A DNA stretch of 64,000 nucleotides from Ashinkailepas kermadecensis (lineage: Eukaryota > Arthropoda > Thecostraca > Neolepadidae): NCBI GenBank assembly GCA_034440615.1, contig JAOTOM010001615.1:1-64000 (forward strand), in the 5' to 3' direction. The translations under genes were made by a program, and so were the position numbers. This document shows, piece after piece, positions 31,405 to 42,445 of this stretch (its first letter is position 1; every line of letters begins with the position of its first letter). Below the pieces are notes generated by a model. It did not search any database, was not told the DNA's origin, and saw only the letters and a list, made by a program, of their open reading frames with translations.

Positions 31405-32600
31405 TTTATCTTTTCCTTTGGTGATCTTCCAGGTCAAGTAAAGCCGGTCAATGTCAGGGTGCAGTCAGTTACCAGTCTTAGTTGTAGCTTTCGGACCCTG
31501 GTCTTAACACTCGCACGTCCGGCGGTCCGCGCCAACTTCGCATGTCCGGGGGGGGCAGATGTCTGCCCCCCCCTAAGATCTCGAGAACTATGCTAGGTAG
31601 CGACAAACGGAAAACGGCTTTGGATAGCTTGTGACAAGCTCTATCGCAAGTATTACGGTAATTTTCTCGCTCAGGTCAATATTTAGGCCGCTGGGTCATC
31701 ATATGTCAAATTCGACCAGATCGGGTGGGACCCTCAGATATTGGCACATATCTCAGGACCTGTAACAGATAGAAACAAACTGCAAATGCTATTCGACAGC
31801 CCTTGAAATGTGCTATCGACATACGCTGTGTAATTTAAGGTCAGGTCAACAGATTGGTCATCGAAACAATGACCTCAGGTCAAGGTCATGGGGTAGAGTA
31901 GGGAGGTCATGTAATATATTAATCGACACGTCTTGGCGATACAAGCACAATGACGGTAATTTCAGCCTTCTAGCTCAATGCATTGCGATATAATGCGCAG
32001 AAATGTGCTAGTGATTTCAGGTGACCTCAGCTGACCTTGGTGGGGCCACTGAGCAAAAATGTCAGCGATAGCATTGCGAATAGCTTCCAACTACACGCCA
32101 TAGCGGTTGGAGGTCATTCCGAGAGCAAATATGTAAACAGGAAACATTTGTATATTTTTCCATAGGCCTATAATGGGTAAGCCATGGCCACGACCTGACC
32201 TCAGGTCAACGCTACGAAAAAAACGTGATATAGATATTATAGACCCTGATAAGATCATGACGTGATATAAGTTTGAAATCAATCGCCCAATTATTGTGGG
32301 AGTGATGCCACCTAGAACTCGGAGGGACGTTAGGTCACTTCGCCTGACCTGGTGACCTGACTTGAGATGACCCAGGGTCAAAATTTCTGAGGATATGCGG
32401 AAAAGACCACTGAGCAGTCATGCGGGGTTTGGCCTTGCTAACCCGATTAGTATGGCGGCAATGTAGGAAAAACCGCAGGGGGGGGGGGTTGATATCCGCC
32501 CCCCCCCCCTCGGACGTGCGCGGGTTAAAACAAATGCGATTTCCTGCTTGAATATTGATGATATGCAAGCTGATGACTTAGCATAACAGATGTAGAGCAT
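31405..32600. repeat. Older interspersed repeat split by the TTAA element
   Basis: Flanks 31405-31503 and 32529-32600 together align with an uninterrupted stretch at about 35150-35320. Shared landmarks, in order, are CTTCCAGGTCAA, GGTC next to the insertion point, then AAAACAAA.GCGATTTCC and ATTGATGAT. The 1-kb TTAA-flanked element is inserted in this copy only. Confidence 0.65.
31508..32524. mobile_element. piggyBac-like non-autonomous element (TTAA-flanked), copy 1
   Basis: A 1017-bp element lies between TTAA at 31504-31507 and TTAA at 32525-32528. Its ends are CACTCGCACGTCCG at the left and, reverse-complemented, CCCGCGCACGTCCG at the right. The left end carries a second internal copy of the motif (CGCATGTCCGGGG), then a hairpin GGGGGGGCAGAT/GTCTGCCCCCCC. 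The right end has one motif and then a similar C-run/G-run hairpin. No transposase frame is present. TTAA duplication and bipartite asymmetric ends are known features of piggyBac-type transposons. The empty paralogue at 35.26 kb supports the insertion. The interior is dense in AGGTCA half-sites. Confidence 0.72.
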
Positions 32601-33047
32601 TATGCAAAGTGTGAGCCTGGCCTCACACGTAACCAGGCCCGGTCTTTGTCCGTGTTGCCTGCCCGAACCAGTTCGAACTCTGTGGAACTCGTACCGCTGG
32701 GTAGATGCCGTTCCGCCGTGCACCTGAAGAAATGCTGTACCGCAGTCCAGCTGGATATATGTTGTTCCGCCCTACTCTGTTGCCACAGGCCTTTGAGTAT
32801 CCTAAAGGAGTTTCTCGTTCCTTGAGTTGCCTTCCTTTTTCCTTACCTTGTGAGGACAATCTAGGACTAGAGCAGAGAACGACTTAATTTGCGCCAAAGA
32901 CGTATGGGAAGCTACCCATGTGTTTTTCTAAGCAAATACAGTAAGTTGCGAAGGCTAACAGTGCTTCAGAATACACCCATGTTTAAATATTAAAAGCCCA
33001 TAGCAGCGGAGAAACGTCAGAGGCTTCTGAGCACATTGTTTGGACCA
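32601..33047. other. No recognisable feature
   Basis: Unique-looking sequence; short open frames only. Confidence 0.3.
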
Positions 33048-33294
33048 CACCAGGCGCCCACACCAGACGACCACACCAGGCGACCACACCAGGCGGCCAC
33101 ACCAGGCGACCACACCAGACGCCCACACCAGACGACCACACCTGACGACCACACCAGATGACCACACCACACCACCACACCAGACGACCACACCAGACCA
33201 CCACACCAGACCACTACACCAGACCACCATACCAGACGACCACACCAGACCACCATACCAGACGACCGCATCAGACGACCACACCAGACGGCAG
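33048..33294. repeat. Minisatellite, 13-bp unit, 19 copies
   Basis: The unit is CACCAGACGACCA with point variants. Nineteen consecutive units account exactly for the 247 bases. Confidence 0.96.
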
Positions 33295-33560
33295 CCGGTT
33301 GACCTGTCAGTCAGGCCGTCTCCCACTCACGTGAAGGGGCCACTGACGTCACGCGACGCCGGTCGGGTGGCACCAGTTCGTTTCACGGTGCGCGGCTTTA
33401 TCGTGACCGGAGCCGGATTGATGCGCCCCGAGGGCCGGCCACGCGGGACGCCGGCGTCGCGCCGCCCCCTGAAATACAGCGACGGCCGGCAGATGTACTG
33501 AATGTCGCCGCCGCAGCCACCAGCCAATGGCAGTCGTGTTCCGTCGACCAGCACGCCAGC

Positions 33561-33980
33561 GAAACGGTCCATCGGCCCACCGAGAGGTCAATGTCGGATG
33601 CCGAAACGGTCCATCGGCCCACCGAGAGATCAATGTCGGATGACGAAACGGTCCATCGGCCCACCGAGAGATCAATGTCGGATGACGAAACGGTCCATCG
33701 GCCCACCGAGAGATCAATGTCGGATGCCGAAACGGTCCATCGGCCCACCGAGAGATCAATGTCGGATGCCGAAACGGTCCATCGGCCCACCGAGAGATCA
33801 ATGTCGGATGCCGAAACGGTCCATCGGCCCGCCGAGAGATCAATGTCGGATGCCGAAACGGTCCATCGGCCCACCGAGAGATCAATGTCGGATGCCGAAA
33901 CGGTCCATCGGCCCACCGAGAGATCAATGTCGGATGCCGAAACGGTCTATCGGCCCACCGAGAGATCAATGTCGGATGCC
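33561..33980. repeat. Minisatellite, 42-bp unit, 10 copies
   Basis: Ten units of exactly 42 bp begin GAAACGGTCCATCGGCCCAC and end TCAATGTCGGATGCC. Only single-base variants separate them. The period is 14 codons, so long frames exist on both strands (for example RSIGPPRDQCRMPK on plus), with no other sign of coding. Confidence 0.97.
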
Positions 33981-34890
33981 CAATCTAAATGGGTTCCATT
34001 ATATGGGCGGTCGTAGGTTATCTGTGAAGGTGCTAGTGGTCTTGAGCGTTATGTAGTGGCATGTCGTGTGCACGAGGACTTCGGAATTGGTTATGCTTGC
34101 CTAGCTTATTTTTCTACGTATAAAGCTTGCATTCCTGTGCAAAGCATGACACGGAGATATTCTTGCCGGGTTTGCCTCCACATATGAACTCAGTGTTGAC
34201 GGTGTGGAATTCCTAGGACGTCAGATCAAAATACCCCTTAACTTTCGGGCAATAAATTACTCAGCATCGCCTGCTTGACTCGCCTGAAAGTTTGGTCTTC
34301 CCTGCTACAGTGTCGTGAAGCCATTTAACTTGGAAAATTGAAAGCCCAAAAATCGTTGGTTCGGCTCGACACTCGTATATCGTTCCTTAGTGGCCACTTG
34401 CATCTTGGTGCTCGGGAGAGCTGCAGTGGCAGATCTATCATCGCTATCTAACGCTCAGCCGCTGGTCTTTGACAGGTGCAAATCAATTCAAGTTTGATGC
34501 CATTCAAATGGGTTGGCGAATTCAACTTACGAAGCCAAAGAAGCACGAGCGCCCACCTTTGCGATTGCGAGATTGAAGCAAGTATTGGGATCGAATATTC
34601 CATTTTAGCAGTTACTCTAATACAAACAGCTCATGCTGCTGAAAACGTGTGTCATATTGATATTTTATTCGATGGGAGAGCAGTGAGGATTTTTCTTCTC
34701 TTCCATTCAGGGAGCTTAACCTTCGCGCACATTGCGAGAGATTTCCCTACCACTGCGGCGGCGTCAGTTTGATGCTCATGCCAACTATTTATCTAAGCAA
34801 GACAGGCCAAGAACGGCATGATGTAGCTACATCATTCAACCTTTATAGCTGCTTCAACCATGAATTGTCGGTGAGACTGATTGGTGAAAA
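33981..34890. other. No recognised gene
   Basis: A 98-codon frame at 34476-34772 has no recognisable motif. CAGTGGCAGATC at about 34424 resembles hAT-type terminal motifs, but no partner end is visible. Confidence 0.3.
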
Positions 34891-35137
34891 TAGTGGAATG
34901 ATGAACGCGAAATCATAAATGAAGCAGTTGAGAAGAAAATTACTTCACTAAAAAATTCAAAGATATTTCCCGACGTTTCGACTACATTGTCTTCATCAGG
35001 GAAACGTTGAAGACAACATAGTCGAGTTTCCCTGTTGAAGGCCATATCATCGAAACGTGGGGATATATCCTTGAATTTAAACCGAAGTAATAACCTTCCT
35101 CTTATTTGATTTACAAACTCGCGTTCATCATTCCACT
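34891..35137. mobile_element. Penelope-like element ends in inverted head-to-head arrangement
   Basis: The left arm (about 34891-35005) reverse-complemented aligns over about 115 bases with the right arm (about 35023-35137). Both share GTTTCCCTG, TCGAAACGT, TTGAATTT, GAAGTAAT and CGCGTTCATCATTCCACT. The sequence CGACGTTTCGACTA..GTCTTCATCAGG is a hallmark I associate with the terminal regions of Penelope-like retroelements. No reverse transcriptase or GIY-YIG frame is present, so this would be a fragment holding only two opposed termini. Confidence 0.6.
34971..35000 (-). ncRNA. Hammerhead-ribozyme-like core
   Basis: On the minus strand CTGATGA (34999-34993) is followed by A, GAC, a loop AATGTA, GTC and then GAAAC (34979-34975). 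This matches the two conserved hammerhead boxes CUGAUGA and GAAA, separated by a 3-bp stem II. Penelope-like elements are known to carry hammerhead motifs in their terminal repeats. I cannot define stems I and III, and the opposite-arm copy has CTGTTGA, a core mutation. Activity is therefore uncertain. Confidence 0.42.
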
Positions 35138-35149
35138 GTTTGAAGCATG

Positions 35150-35320
35150 TTTCTCTGTCTGTTTTGGTTGACCTTCCAGGTCAAATCAAATAGCTAAGGT
35201 TTGAATGCAGAAATTCATCAGATTTCGACGTAGTTTTTAAATCCGGTCGTAAAACAAAAGCGATTTCCTCGTTCCACATTGATGATGTGTAAACTGAGGA
35301 CAGAGTTGAACGCAGTGGCA
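35150..35320. repeat. Paralogous repeat with empty TTAA-element site
   Basis: This stretch matches both flanks of the 31.5-kb element in order but lacks the 1-kb insert. The junction reads GGTCGTAAAACAAAAGCG, where the filled site has GGTC-TTAA-element-TTAA-AACAAATGCG. Confidence 0.65.
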
Positions 35321-36014
35321 CGTGCAAAGGTCAAGGTAAAAAAAAAGTCATAGTCATATACCTGGAAAGATGGAATTTTACTGTTGAAGATGACAATTTT
35401 CGACAGTGAAGGCGTTCAAGAAAAGCTAATGGGTGCCATCGAAGCAACACCTGATATTTTCCGCTCCCTTTGAGAATTCTGGTGAATAAAAGTAGATTTT
35501 TGCATATCCAAGAGACGTTTGACCGAATATTTCCAATGCATTAACCATATTCCTCGACTATAATCGCTTCCGAAATGAAATCGATTGGCAAAATGAGTCT
35601 GATTTGGACATGTTTACTTCGTAATTGTCCGCATTTTAGCCTGCAGAGTGTTTGACATGCCTGTACTATCGGTAGCTTCAGGTCATATCTAAATGACATG
35701 ACTTGATATTGACTTGAAATCTGGGGAGCACTGAGAGAATATAATGTGCCAGTTTATCTATTCCGCGTCCAAAAATATTGATTCGCAACTACGTTATGCA
35801 TAAAAATACGTTCCTATTTTCCGTTAGTTTTACTTGTCTATTCACTGATGACTGAAACTGGATTGAGAACCGGACAGTATATGATATAGCGCATTTTGTT
35901 CCATGAGTTCGGATTTCTGCGACGAGATTCCTCGATATTCATCAACGAAATATTTTATCACAGACTTCTTTAACATTGGTTTGTTATGTGTGGCTTCACT
36001 TATGTTTCCTAAAA
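35321..36014. other. No recognisable gene
   Basis: AT-rich sequence with scattered AGGTCA-like half-sites. Short open frames only. Confidence 0.3.
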
Positions 36015-36183
36015 CCCGGCATTGATCGGGGGTCATATCTGCCGCCCCCCCTTCTATCGAATATTTACGATAACTTGAAAACTGTTGCGATGTCTGTACG
36101 AAAATCCTAATCGCTGTCAAGTCATCAATTATACGCCTCTTGCCAACGTAAAAACTGCAAGGACGTGATAGATCAGGTCCGGG

Positions 36184-36212
36184 TGACGTCAGAGTGACGT
36201 CAGAGTGACGTA
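36184..36212. repeat. Triple CRE-like motif (TGACGTCAGAG)
   Basis: TGACGTCAGAG occurs twice and is followed by TGACGTAATG. TGACGTCA is the palindromic binding site of CREB/ATF-type factors. It may be regulatory or simply an 11-bp tandem triplication. Confidence 0.7.
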
Positions 36213-36340
36213 ATGTCAACCGGTTTGATACAACAACGCATCGGTGCACTGAAATTGAGATAGAAGACGAACGAATGCAGATATTTGATGTGGGTCAATA
36301 TTTGATGGCGGGGCAGCGGAACGATCGTTTTGCGGTATGG

Positions 36341-36760
36341 TGCGGTGTGGCAGTGGTGTCCGTGGTGGTAATGTCAGTGGTGTCAGTGGTGGTAGTGTCA
36401 GTGGTGTCAGTGGTGGTGGTGTCAGTGGTGCCAGTGGTGGTAGTGTCAGTGATGCCAGTGGTGGTGGTGTCAGTGGTGTCAGTGGTGGTAGTGTCAGTGA
36501 TGTCAGTGGTGTCAGTGGTGGTGGTGTCAGTGGTGTCAGTGGTGGTGGAGTCAGTGGTGTCAGTGGTGGTAGTGTCAGTGATATCAGTGGTGTCAGTGGT
36601 GGTGGTGTCAGTGGTGTCAGTGGTGGTAGTGTCAGTGATGTCAGTGGTGTCAGTGGTGGTGGTGTCAGTGGTGGTAGTGTCAGTGGTGGTGGTGTCAGTG
36701 GTGGTGGTATCAGTGGTGTCAGTGGTGGTGGTGTCAGTGGCGTCAGTAGTGGCAGTGGCC
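36341..36760. repeat. Minisatellite based on GTCAGTGGT / GGTGGT
   Basis: Mixtures of the 9-bp GTCAGTGGT and 3-bp GGT units form 12-27 bp higher units such as GTCAGTGGTGGTA. All periods are divisible by three, so every frame is open (SGVSGGGVSG, VSVVVVSVVS, or TDTTTTDTTD on minus). I regard the encoded peptides as artefacts. Confidence 0.95.
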
Positions 36761-38059
36761 GCTCCAGGGGTTCCTGGGCGACCTGTGTAGAGGAGCTGAT
36801 TGGACAGCCCGACTACAAGCGTCGCTGTTCTCATGTATGCAGTTCGTGCAAGCGACTCAGACCACAGACGCGCATCCAGGGGGGGGGGAGCCACCGAAGA
36901 AATACACTTGATCAAGCAAGAACCTGTGGAATTTGCACCACAACAAACCAGAAATATGTCGCGCTTCGCGCACTGAATCGTTGTCCACCAAATCAGAATT
37001 GTTTTGGTTCGCCCCACCACACCCCCAACCCCTTAAGAAAATCCTACCTGCACCACTGCTCAGACCGGATGTAGGTGTCTAACACGTGATGTTTCATGTG
37101 AGCCGTGTCACACCTCTTGTTGTTTGCTGTTTGTATGCATTGTATGTTCGGTACACACATGGTGTGTAATGGTATGCACTTGCATGTTTGCCCAGTAAAA
37201 GCAGGAATATATTGTGATTACTATCACTGCAATTTTGTTTACAAGATCGCATCTCCCAGAGGTGTTGAATACCGTTTTGTTGATTCAAATCCGAGCACTA
37301 GTTTCCTAGCTATGCATGTTTGATAAGCTTGGCCTGATACGATTTTGACCTTCCTGCTACTCTCCTTCACCTTATCAGGAAACATATAGCAAAGCTGCCC
37401 GCATAGCAGATGCCTGTAGTACATATGAATATCACATGCCAATTCGATAGTATGGCTTTCCATTGCAAACCATGATAGTGCATCCGTCCGCTTGTTCACC
37501 ACCAAGGTCATCCATTTCACCTGGAACTTGCATGGCTTATGAGCAGACAACGGCGTTGGTTCACGTATCTGATACTCGAAATTACGGCTTCACTCCCACT
37601 TCACGCTTAGATGATTGAAATAGGAAAAGCAATGACCAATGTTTCAGCTCCCATTTGCACTGCACTTGACCTCGACCCGCGTCCTGGTGTGGCACACTTG
37701 ACATCGGGTATCTCCTTATGCAGCATGCGTAATCAGTACGCAATGATTTCACACCATGAAATGAACTTTTGAATCCAATTGGTTGCCGAGAGAGTTACAT
37801 TCCGCAATGCTTCACATTTTAAAGCTTTGATCTTGACCTGAGACTTTAATACAAACTTAAAACTTTATTTCTTAGACTTACAATGCTTTTGCTGATTTTT
37901 ATATTTTGCTAATTGCTATGGGATTGCACTGCACGGTGCTATCGATTGCCGGTTTAATTTTAAAATCGGCCCAGCCGTTCTTGAGATAAGCAGGGGGCAA
38001 TATTTGCCCCTCCCGGGTCAATGGTGCGTGGCTGAGGAGCCCGGCCAACACCGGGTTAA

Positions 38060-38800
38060 GGTAGGGAGTAACTTTGGTTCATTCTTTTGGCGCTATGCAT
38101 GACAACGAATAAGGCCTACGGTTGCGGCTGAAAATAGAACCGGAATGCGTCGTGTGATTCTGATCTTACTTGGTGTTCAAGGGAATAATAGATAACGCAC
38201 GTAGGTAATGGCAAATTTTGACTAAGTAGCTTAGTAGGAATCAGATACATTGGTCAGCAACCATATCTGAGAATATAAGCAAATTGTTCTTTAAAATAGG
38301 TCAAGAGATGGACATAGGCATGGTTTCAGTAACCCAATTTATTCACTTTTGGAGTTTAAGTAGCTTGTCATTAAGAATCCTGTCATTTCTGCCCCGGACA
38401 ACAGCACAATAAGGCAAGTAGAGAAGGATTAACGAATTGTACGGGAGATTTAACTCACGTGACGAGAGAAAGCAAGGACACTTTGCAATTCCTTCAATAG
38501 TCCTACTGACTTTGAAAGAGATCACGTTATCCCATGCCAGAAACTACGATTACTATTAGGGCACGTGCATTTGCAAAACCGTGGTTGAACGGTATATGTA
38601 CTAATCGCACGTTTAGTATTGGTACAGTGTAATGACCTTTACATTTTACAGTGCACGAGTCCAATGGCCTTCATAGAGACAATCTATTTGCTATTTATTC
38701 CCAACCACTGCTCTGGTAGTTAAACCGGAAGAAAAGTAAAATCACGTGAAAGCTGGCATAGGATAAATGTATTAAACCACTCGTGAGAGAAACATTATAT
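38060..38800. other. No recognisable feature
   Basis: AT-rich sequence between two TTAA-type elements. No supported gene. Confidence 0.3.
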
Positions 38801-38804
38801 TTAA

Positions 38805-39781
38805 CACGCGCACTGGAGGGGGGCGAAATTCGCCCACCCCTCCCATTTTTCGTACATAATTCCAGATTTTATCGGTCGACATACGCCGTTTTTTGCGTAC
38901 CTGCTTAGAAATGTCCGGCACGTCGTTTAAAGGAAGAAAAAACGGATATCGGTGGATTTTTTTTCCCGAGTTATGGGCCGTTAAAGTCAAAATATTTCGT
39001 AGCGCCCGACCACAAAAATCGGCGCTGATGCGCTTCCCGTGTATTGGCAAAAGGGAAGTGTTCTTGGCAACACTAGCGACTTGTTTGATGTATATTGTTA
39101 TGTTATATAGTTTCAAGGTTATGTTAGGTCACCGTGGTCAAGTCAGGTCAAGTTCATGACAGGTTAATGGAACCAAACTTGGTCAACTGGAATGTTGTCA
39201 TAAATGCAAATGACTGTCATGCGATTGATGTCGCTTTGCATGCTACTCCCTACACATCCTGAAAACTACTGTTTGTCATTGTGTACCTAAGCGTTTCTAT
39301 ACTTTATTCATGTACTTCACTCCTTTCTTCGCGAAGCCGATTGCGACGAGCTGCCCGACGGAGCAGTCGGGCGGGCGGCCCGATTCCGGTAACTGGAACA
39401 GGTAACTGACCTGATAAAGTGCTGCTATATAGGTGACCTGAGGTCAAATGCCGGGTCTAGCATCTGCATTGCATCATTAGTAATGTCCGAAACATCATTG
39501 ATGCCCATTTTGGAGCAATTAAACACAATCACAGCGATCCATAACAATGACAAGCCAAGCCACGCAAAACAAGAACATTTTGACATATGTGACCTTATTT
39601 GGCCTTGAAGATATTAATCTAAGGTCATGAAATTTGGATACAATAGAGTTCACTACCGTTCCCATCTACCCTGCGAATTTTGTTCCTCCAGCTTTGATAG
39701 GAGCCGAGATCTTAGGGGGGCGGAATCCGCCCCCCCCCCCCTCCAGTGCACGTAATTTTCAGAGGCCCTCCAGGGCGCGTG
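38805..39781. mobile_element. piggyBac-like non-autonomous element (TTAA-flanked), copy 2
   Basis: A 977-bp element lies between TTAA at 38801-38804 and TTAA at 39782-39785. The terminal inverted repeats CACGCGCACTGGAGGG (left) and CACGCGCCCTGGAGGG (right, reverse-complemented) match at 15 of 16 positions. The right end carries a second internal motif (CACGTGCACTGGAG on the complementary strand) and then the hairpin GGGGGGCGGAATCCGCCCCCC. The left end has GGGGGGCGAAATTCGCCC directly. The overall plan mirrors copy 1 but in the opposite orientation. The interior contains several AGGTCA half-sites and no transposase. Confidence 0.75.
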
Positions 39782-39785
39782 TTAA

Positions 39786-41604
39786 ACTACTTGTCTATGG
39801 TTCATGGCTTGCATAAAATGTTCCACTCCCCCGTGGTTTAATCCTGTTGCGGTAGGAATCGCTTAAACCTGAATCTGTACAGAAGATGGCGATTCTACCA
39901 CACAGTAAGATCTCGGAGTCTATTGGACCGATTTCATATAAAAAAACAGGGTAGTTAAAGCGGATTCTACTGGTCTAATCTACACTTTTAGAATGTTAAA
40001 ATGTCAACATTTTGCAAATGACGAGATCAAGAGGCAAACAATTGTGTGTGTGAGGGGAGGGGTAATTGAGCAAAATCATTCAGCTGTGATTACATTTTAT
40101 ATTGATAACATTGCGCATAGAATGGGATAAATCATTTTCAGTGGTCCCAGTCACCACGTGATATTCACGCATGTGCATGTAAAACATCCAATGTCGTAGC
40201 ATGGAACCTTATAGGAAGGGATGGGTGTCATTTTTTATTTGTGGAGGTTCTTTTTCGCAGTCAGTGTCATAAATATGAATTATTTCCCTATTCGTGCATA
40301 ATAGCAAAGCTTATCGTTAGGTTTTTCACCAAAGGCGTGTGGAAACACTAGGGAGGATCCCGATAGGCTTCAGTAGGAAGGATACTACAATCATTGGTCA
40401 TTAGGAAAATCTGTCTTCGCCACTTCGCGCGATTTATTATGATCGTTTCTCCTGAATTCACTACTCCTCTCCTTGATCCGCCCTTGAGAAAGTGTTACTC
40501 CAGTGGCGCCAGTACTTGTAGTATTTTGAACAGGGTATGCCCTGAATATTTATTTTCACTTTCTGGATCAGCCATCGGGAAAGCTTACTGGTTTCGCCAC
40601 TTCGCATTATTACCGTCCTTTTTCTTGAACTCACCACACCCTCCAAACTTCCCGATAGCAGCTGAAATGGCACTGGTTTTCTCAAAGCGTTATCATTTAT
40701 GGTTAGGAACAGCCACCGAGTTTCCCGCTCCCGTCACAAAGCGTTGCTTTTTGCATTGTTAATGAAAATGATATTTTCGTAAACTTTCGCTCGCATAAAT
40801 CAGGGTATTGATGACCGGAAGGTAGAAAACCATAAGAAATGGGGCGGAATCTTCCTCCTCTGCCTGAATAACGTTAATATATATTTAGGTGAATTAACCA
40901 TGAAATAATGTCATTCGTCAGAATTCCTCAAAACTTACCGCATTTCTTCCTTATAATCGGACGCCTGTATGGTATGATATCCAGATTTCACGGGACATCC
41001 TATAATAAAAATTGATAGCTGGCTTTTGTTGCATTTAAGGGCAATCGGTTTGAAGAAAGCTTGAAATTTTGACAACAACATTAGCAATGTCATGTTAAAT
41101 ATCACTTACATTGTGCCAGCAAATGAAACAGCAGCATCGTCTGCTAAGTAGGTGATCTTGTCAAATGGTGCTGCATGACCTTTCATCAAGTCTTTGGGCA
41201 CCATGTGTTGCAGCACATCTTTCCTAGGCCACTCTGGTTTGCTTCATTATTTTATGGTTTCATAGTTTGAAAGTTACGGTACAATTATGCTGAAGCCTGG
41301 ATGGACCACGTTACTTCCCATGCCCCCTAACGGTGACCTTGAGCTTGAATTGGCAATTGGATGCTAGCAATGTTCGCCAGAAGCTCAGCTAGATACTTGT
41401 GCCAGGTTTTATCTGAACCTGTCATACGGTTGGCGACTAGGAGCTGAAAACCGGCAACATACACCTGTCAGTCGGCGGGACCCCGACTCAGATATCTTTG
41501 ACCAGACCTGGATGGTCAACCATAAAAGGTAGATTATATATATTTGCACCACTAGCAGATGAAGAATTGTGGTACGCGACGGCGCAAACCTCACTTCTCT
41601 GTAT
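39786..41604. other. No gene; imperfect internal duplication at 40.3-40.7 kb
   Basis: TTCGCCACTTCGC occurs at about 40416 and again at about 40593, each followed by similar sequence reading TTATTA..CTTGAACTCACCAC..CTCC. A related stretch occurs in inverted orientation at about 42885-42945, so this is an interspersed repeat present several times nearby. Its class is unknown. Confidence 0.4.
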
Positions 41605-41695
41605 CGTCTGGAGCAACAGTTGGAGGGGACAAAATCCCCCTCTCCGGCAGAAGTCTGCCCGGGGTCTGTGGGCGGCAGTTCGCGGGTTAAACGAA
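41605..41695. mobile_element. Remnant right end of a TTAA-type element
   Basis: GGGGACAAAATCCCC and CCGGCAGAAGTCTGCCCGG form two hairpins. They are followed by GGCAGTTCGCGGG and then TTAA. This is the same order (hairpin, G-rich motif, TTAA) as the doubled ends of the elements at 31.5 and 38.8 kb. No matching left end is visible upstream, so it may be truncated. Confidence 0.45.
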
Positions 41696-42279
41696 CAAGT
41701 GATTTAACCTGACCAACTAATCAGTCTGACTAGGCGTCACATGCGGCAGAGTTTGCTCAGCAAACAGTCGGCCGGCCATGGGTAGTATGGGTGGATCCAG
41801 AGGTGTTGTTTTATATGCTTTTGAGTGGGCAAGTGTCCCCTCAATGTTGGCTTTTCCTCCCCACAATAATTTCAACTTTTAGCGTGGGACCCTACGGAGT
41901 GTGCTTCCACCCCCCCCAACCCCCAACCCCCTCACAATCCATTTGGGCCTGCCCATTGCCTTCATGTATTCCCTCCTTAATTTTAAAAAATCGACACCCG
42001 TTGGTGGAGTTGATGGTTCTTGTATTTCGGCGGAAATAGTAGGTGCATGTGGCCAGAATGCGAACTCTTTGGAAAGGGATATTTCAAAATCGCTCCTTCA
42101 TTGTTTTCCATAAGTTGTATGCGTCCTAGCAGTTATACCTAGGTCAGCACGACTATCAGGAATTGAAATGAAACACACATTCCCTAGTATGTAGGTGCAC
42201 AGTCCGATTTTTTTCAAGGGAGGGGCTATTAAATGATCGGTTGCCGGTGGATATTGAAGGGTGAATTATAAATATGTAA
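41696..42279. other. No recognisable feature
   Basis: Mixed sequence with a short C-rich run near 41910. No gene is supported. Confidence 0.3.
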
Positions 42280-42445
42280 CAGGTGTAAACTATATCTATA
42301 AACAGCTATAACTATACCTATAAAACTATATCTATAAAACTATCTATAAAACTATATCTATAAAAATGATCTATAAACAGCTGAAAGCACGATTGTTGTA
42401 GCATGATTGTAGCATGATCGTAGCATGATTGTAGCATGATTGTTC
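42280..42445. repeat. (CTATAAA)n-type microsatellite and 11-bp array
   Basis: Interrupted CTATATCTATAAAACTAT units run to about 42375. An array of TAGCATGATTG-like 11-mers follows at about 42395-42445. Confidence 0.85.

Larger units (their letters stand above)
36015..38055. mobile_element. Possible third TTAA-type element, enlarged by a minisatellite
   Basis: The right end reads, reverse-complemented from TTAA at 38056-38059, CCCGGTGTTGGCC. An internal second motif and a hairpin GGGGGCAA/TTGCCCC follow. The left end CCCGGCATTGATC begins at 36015 next to AAAA, not TTAA, and is followed by a similar G-run/C-run hairpin. The end architecture (one simple end, one doubled end) matches copies 1 and 2. 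The span of 2 kb is longer because it contains the GTCAGTGGT array. The left boundary is less certain because its TTAA is not preserved. Confidence 0.4.

Noticed and set aside
33502..34056. 184-codon frame with 14-residue repeats
   Set aside because: This is the 42-bp minisatellite read in one of several open frames; the opposite strand gives an equally long frame.
36275..37074. Gly/Ser/Val-rich or Thr/Asp-rich 170-245 codon frames
   Set aside because: They are explained by the GTCAGTGGT array, with periods divisible by three and all frames open.
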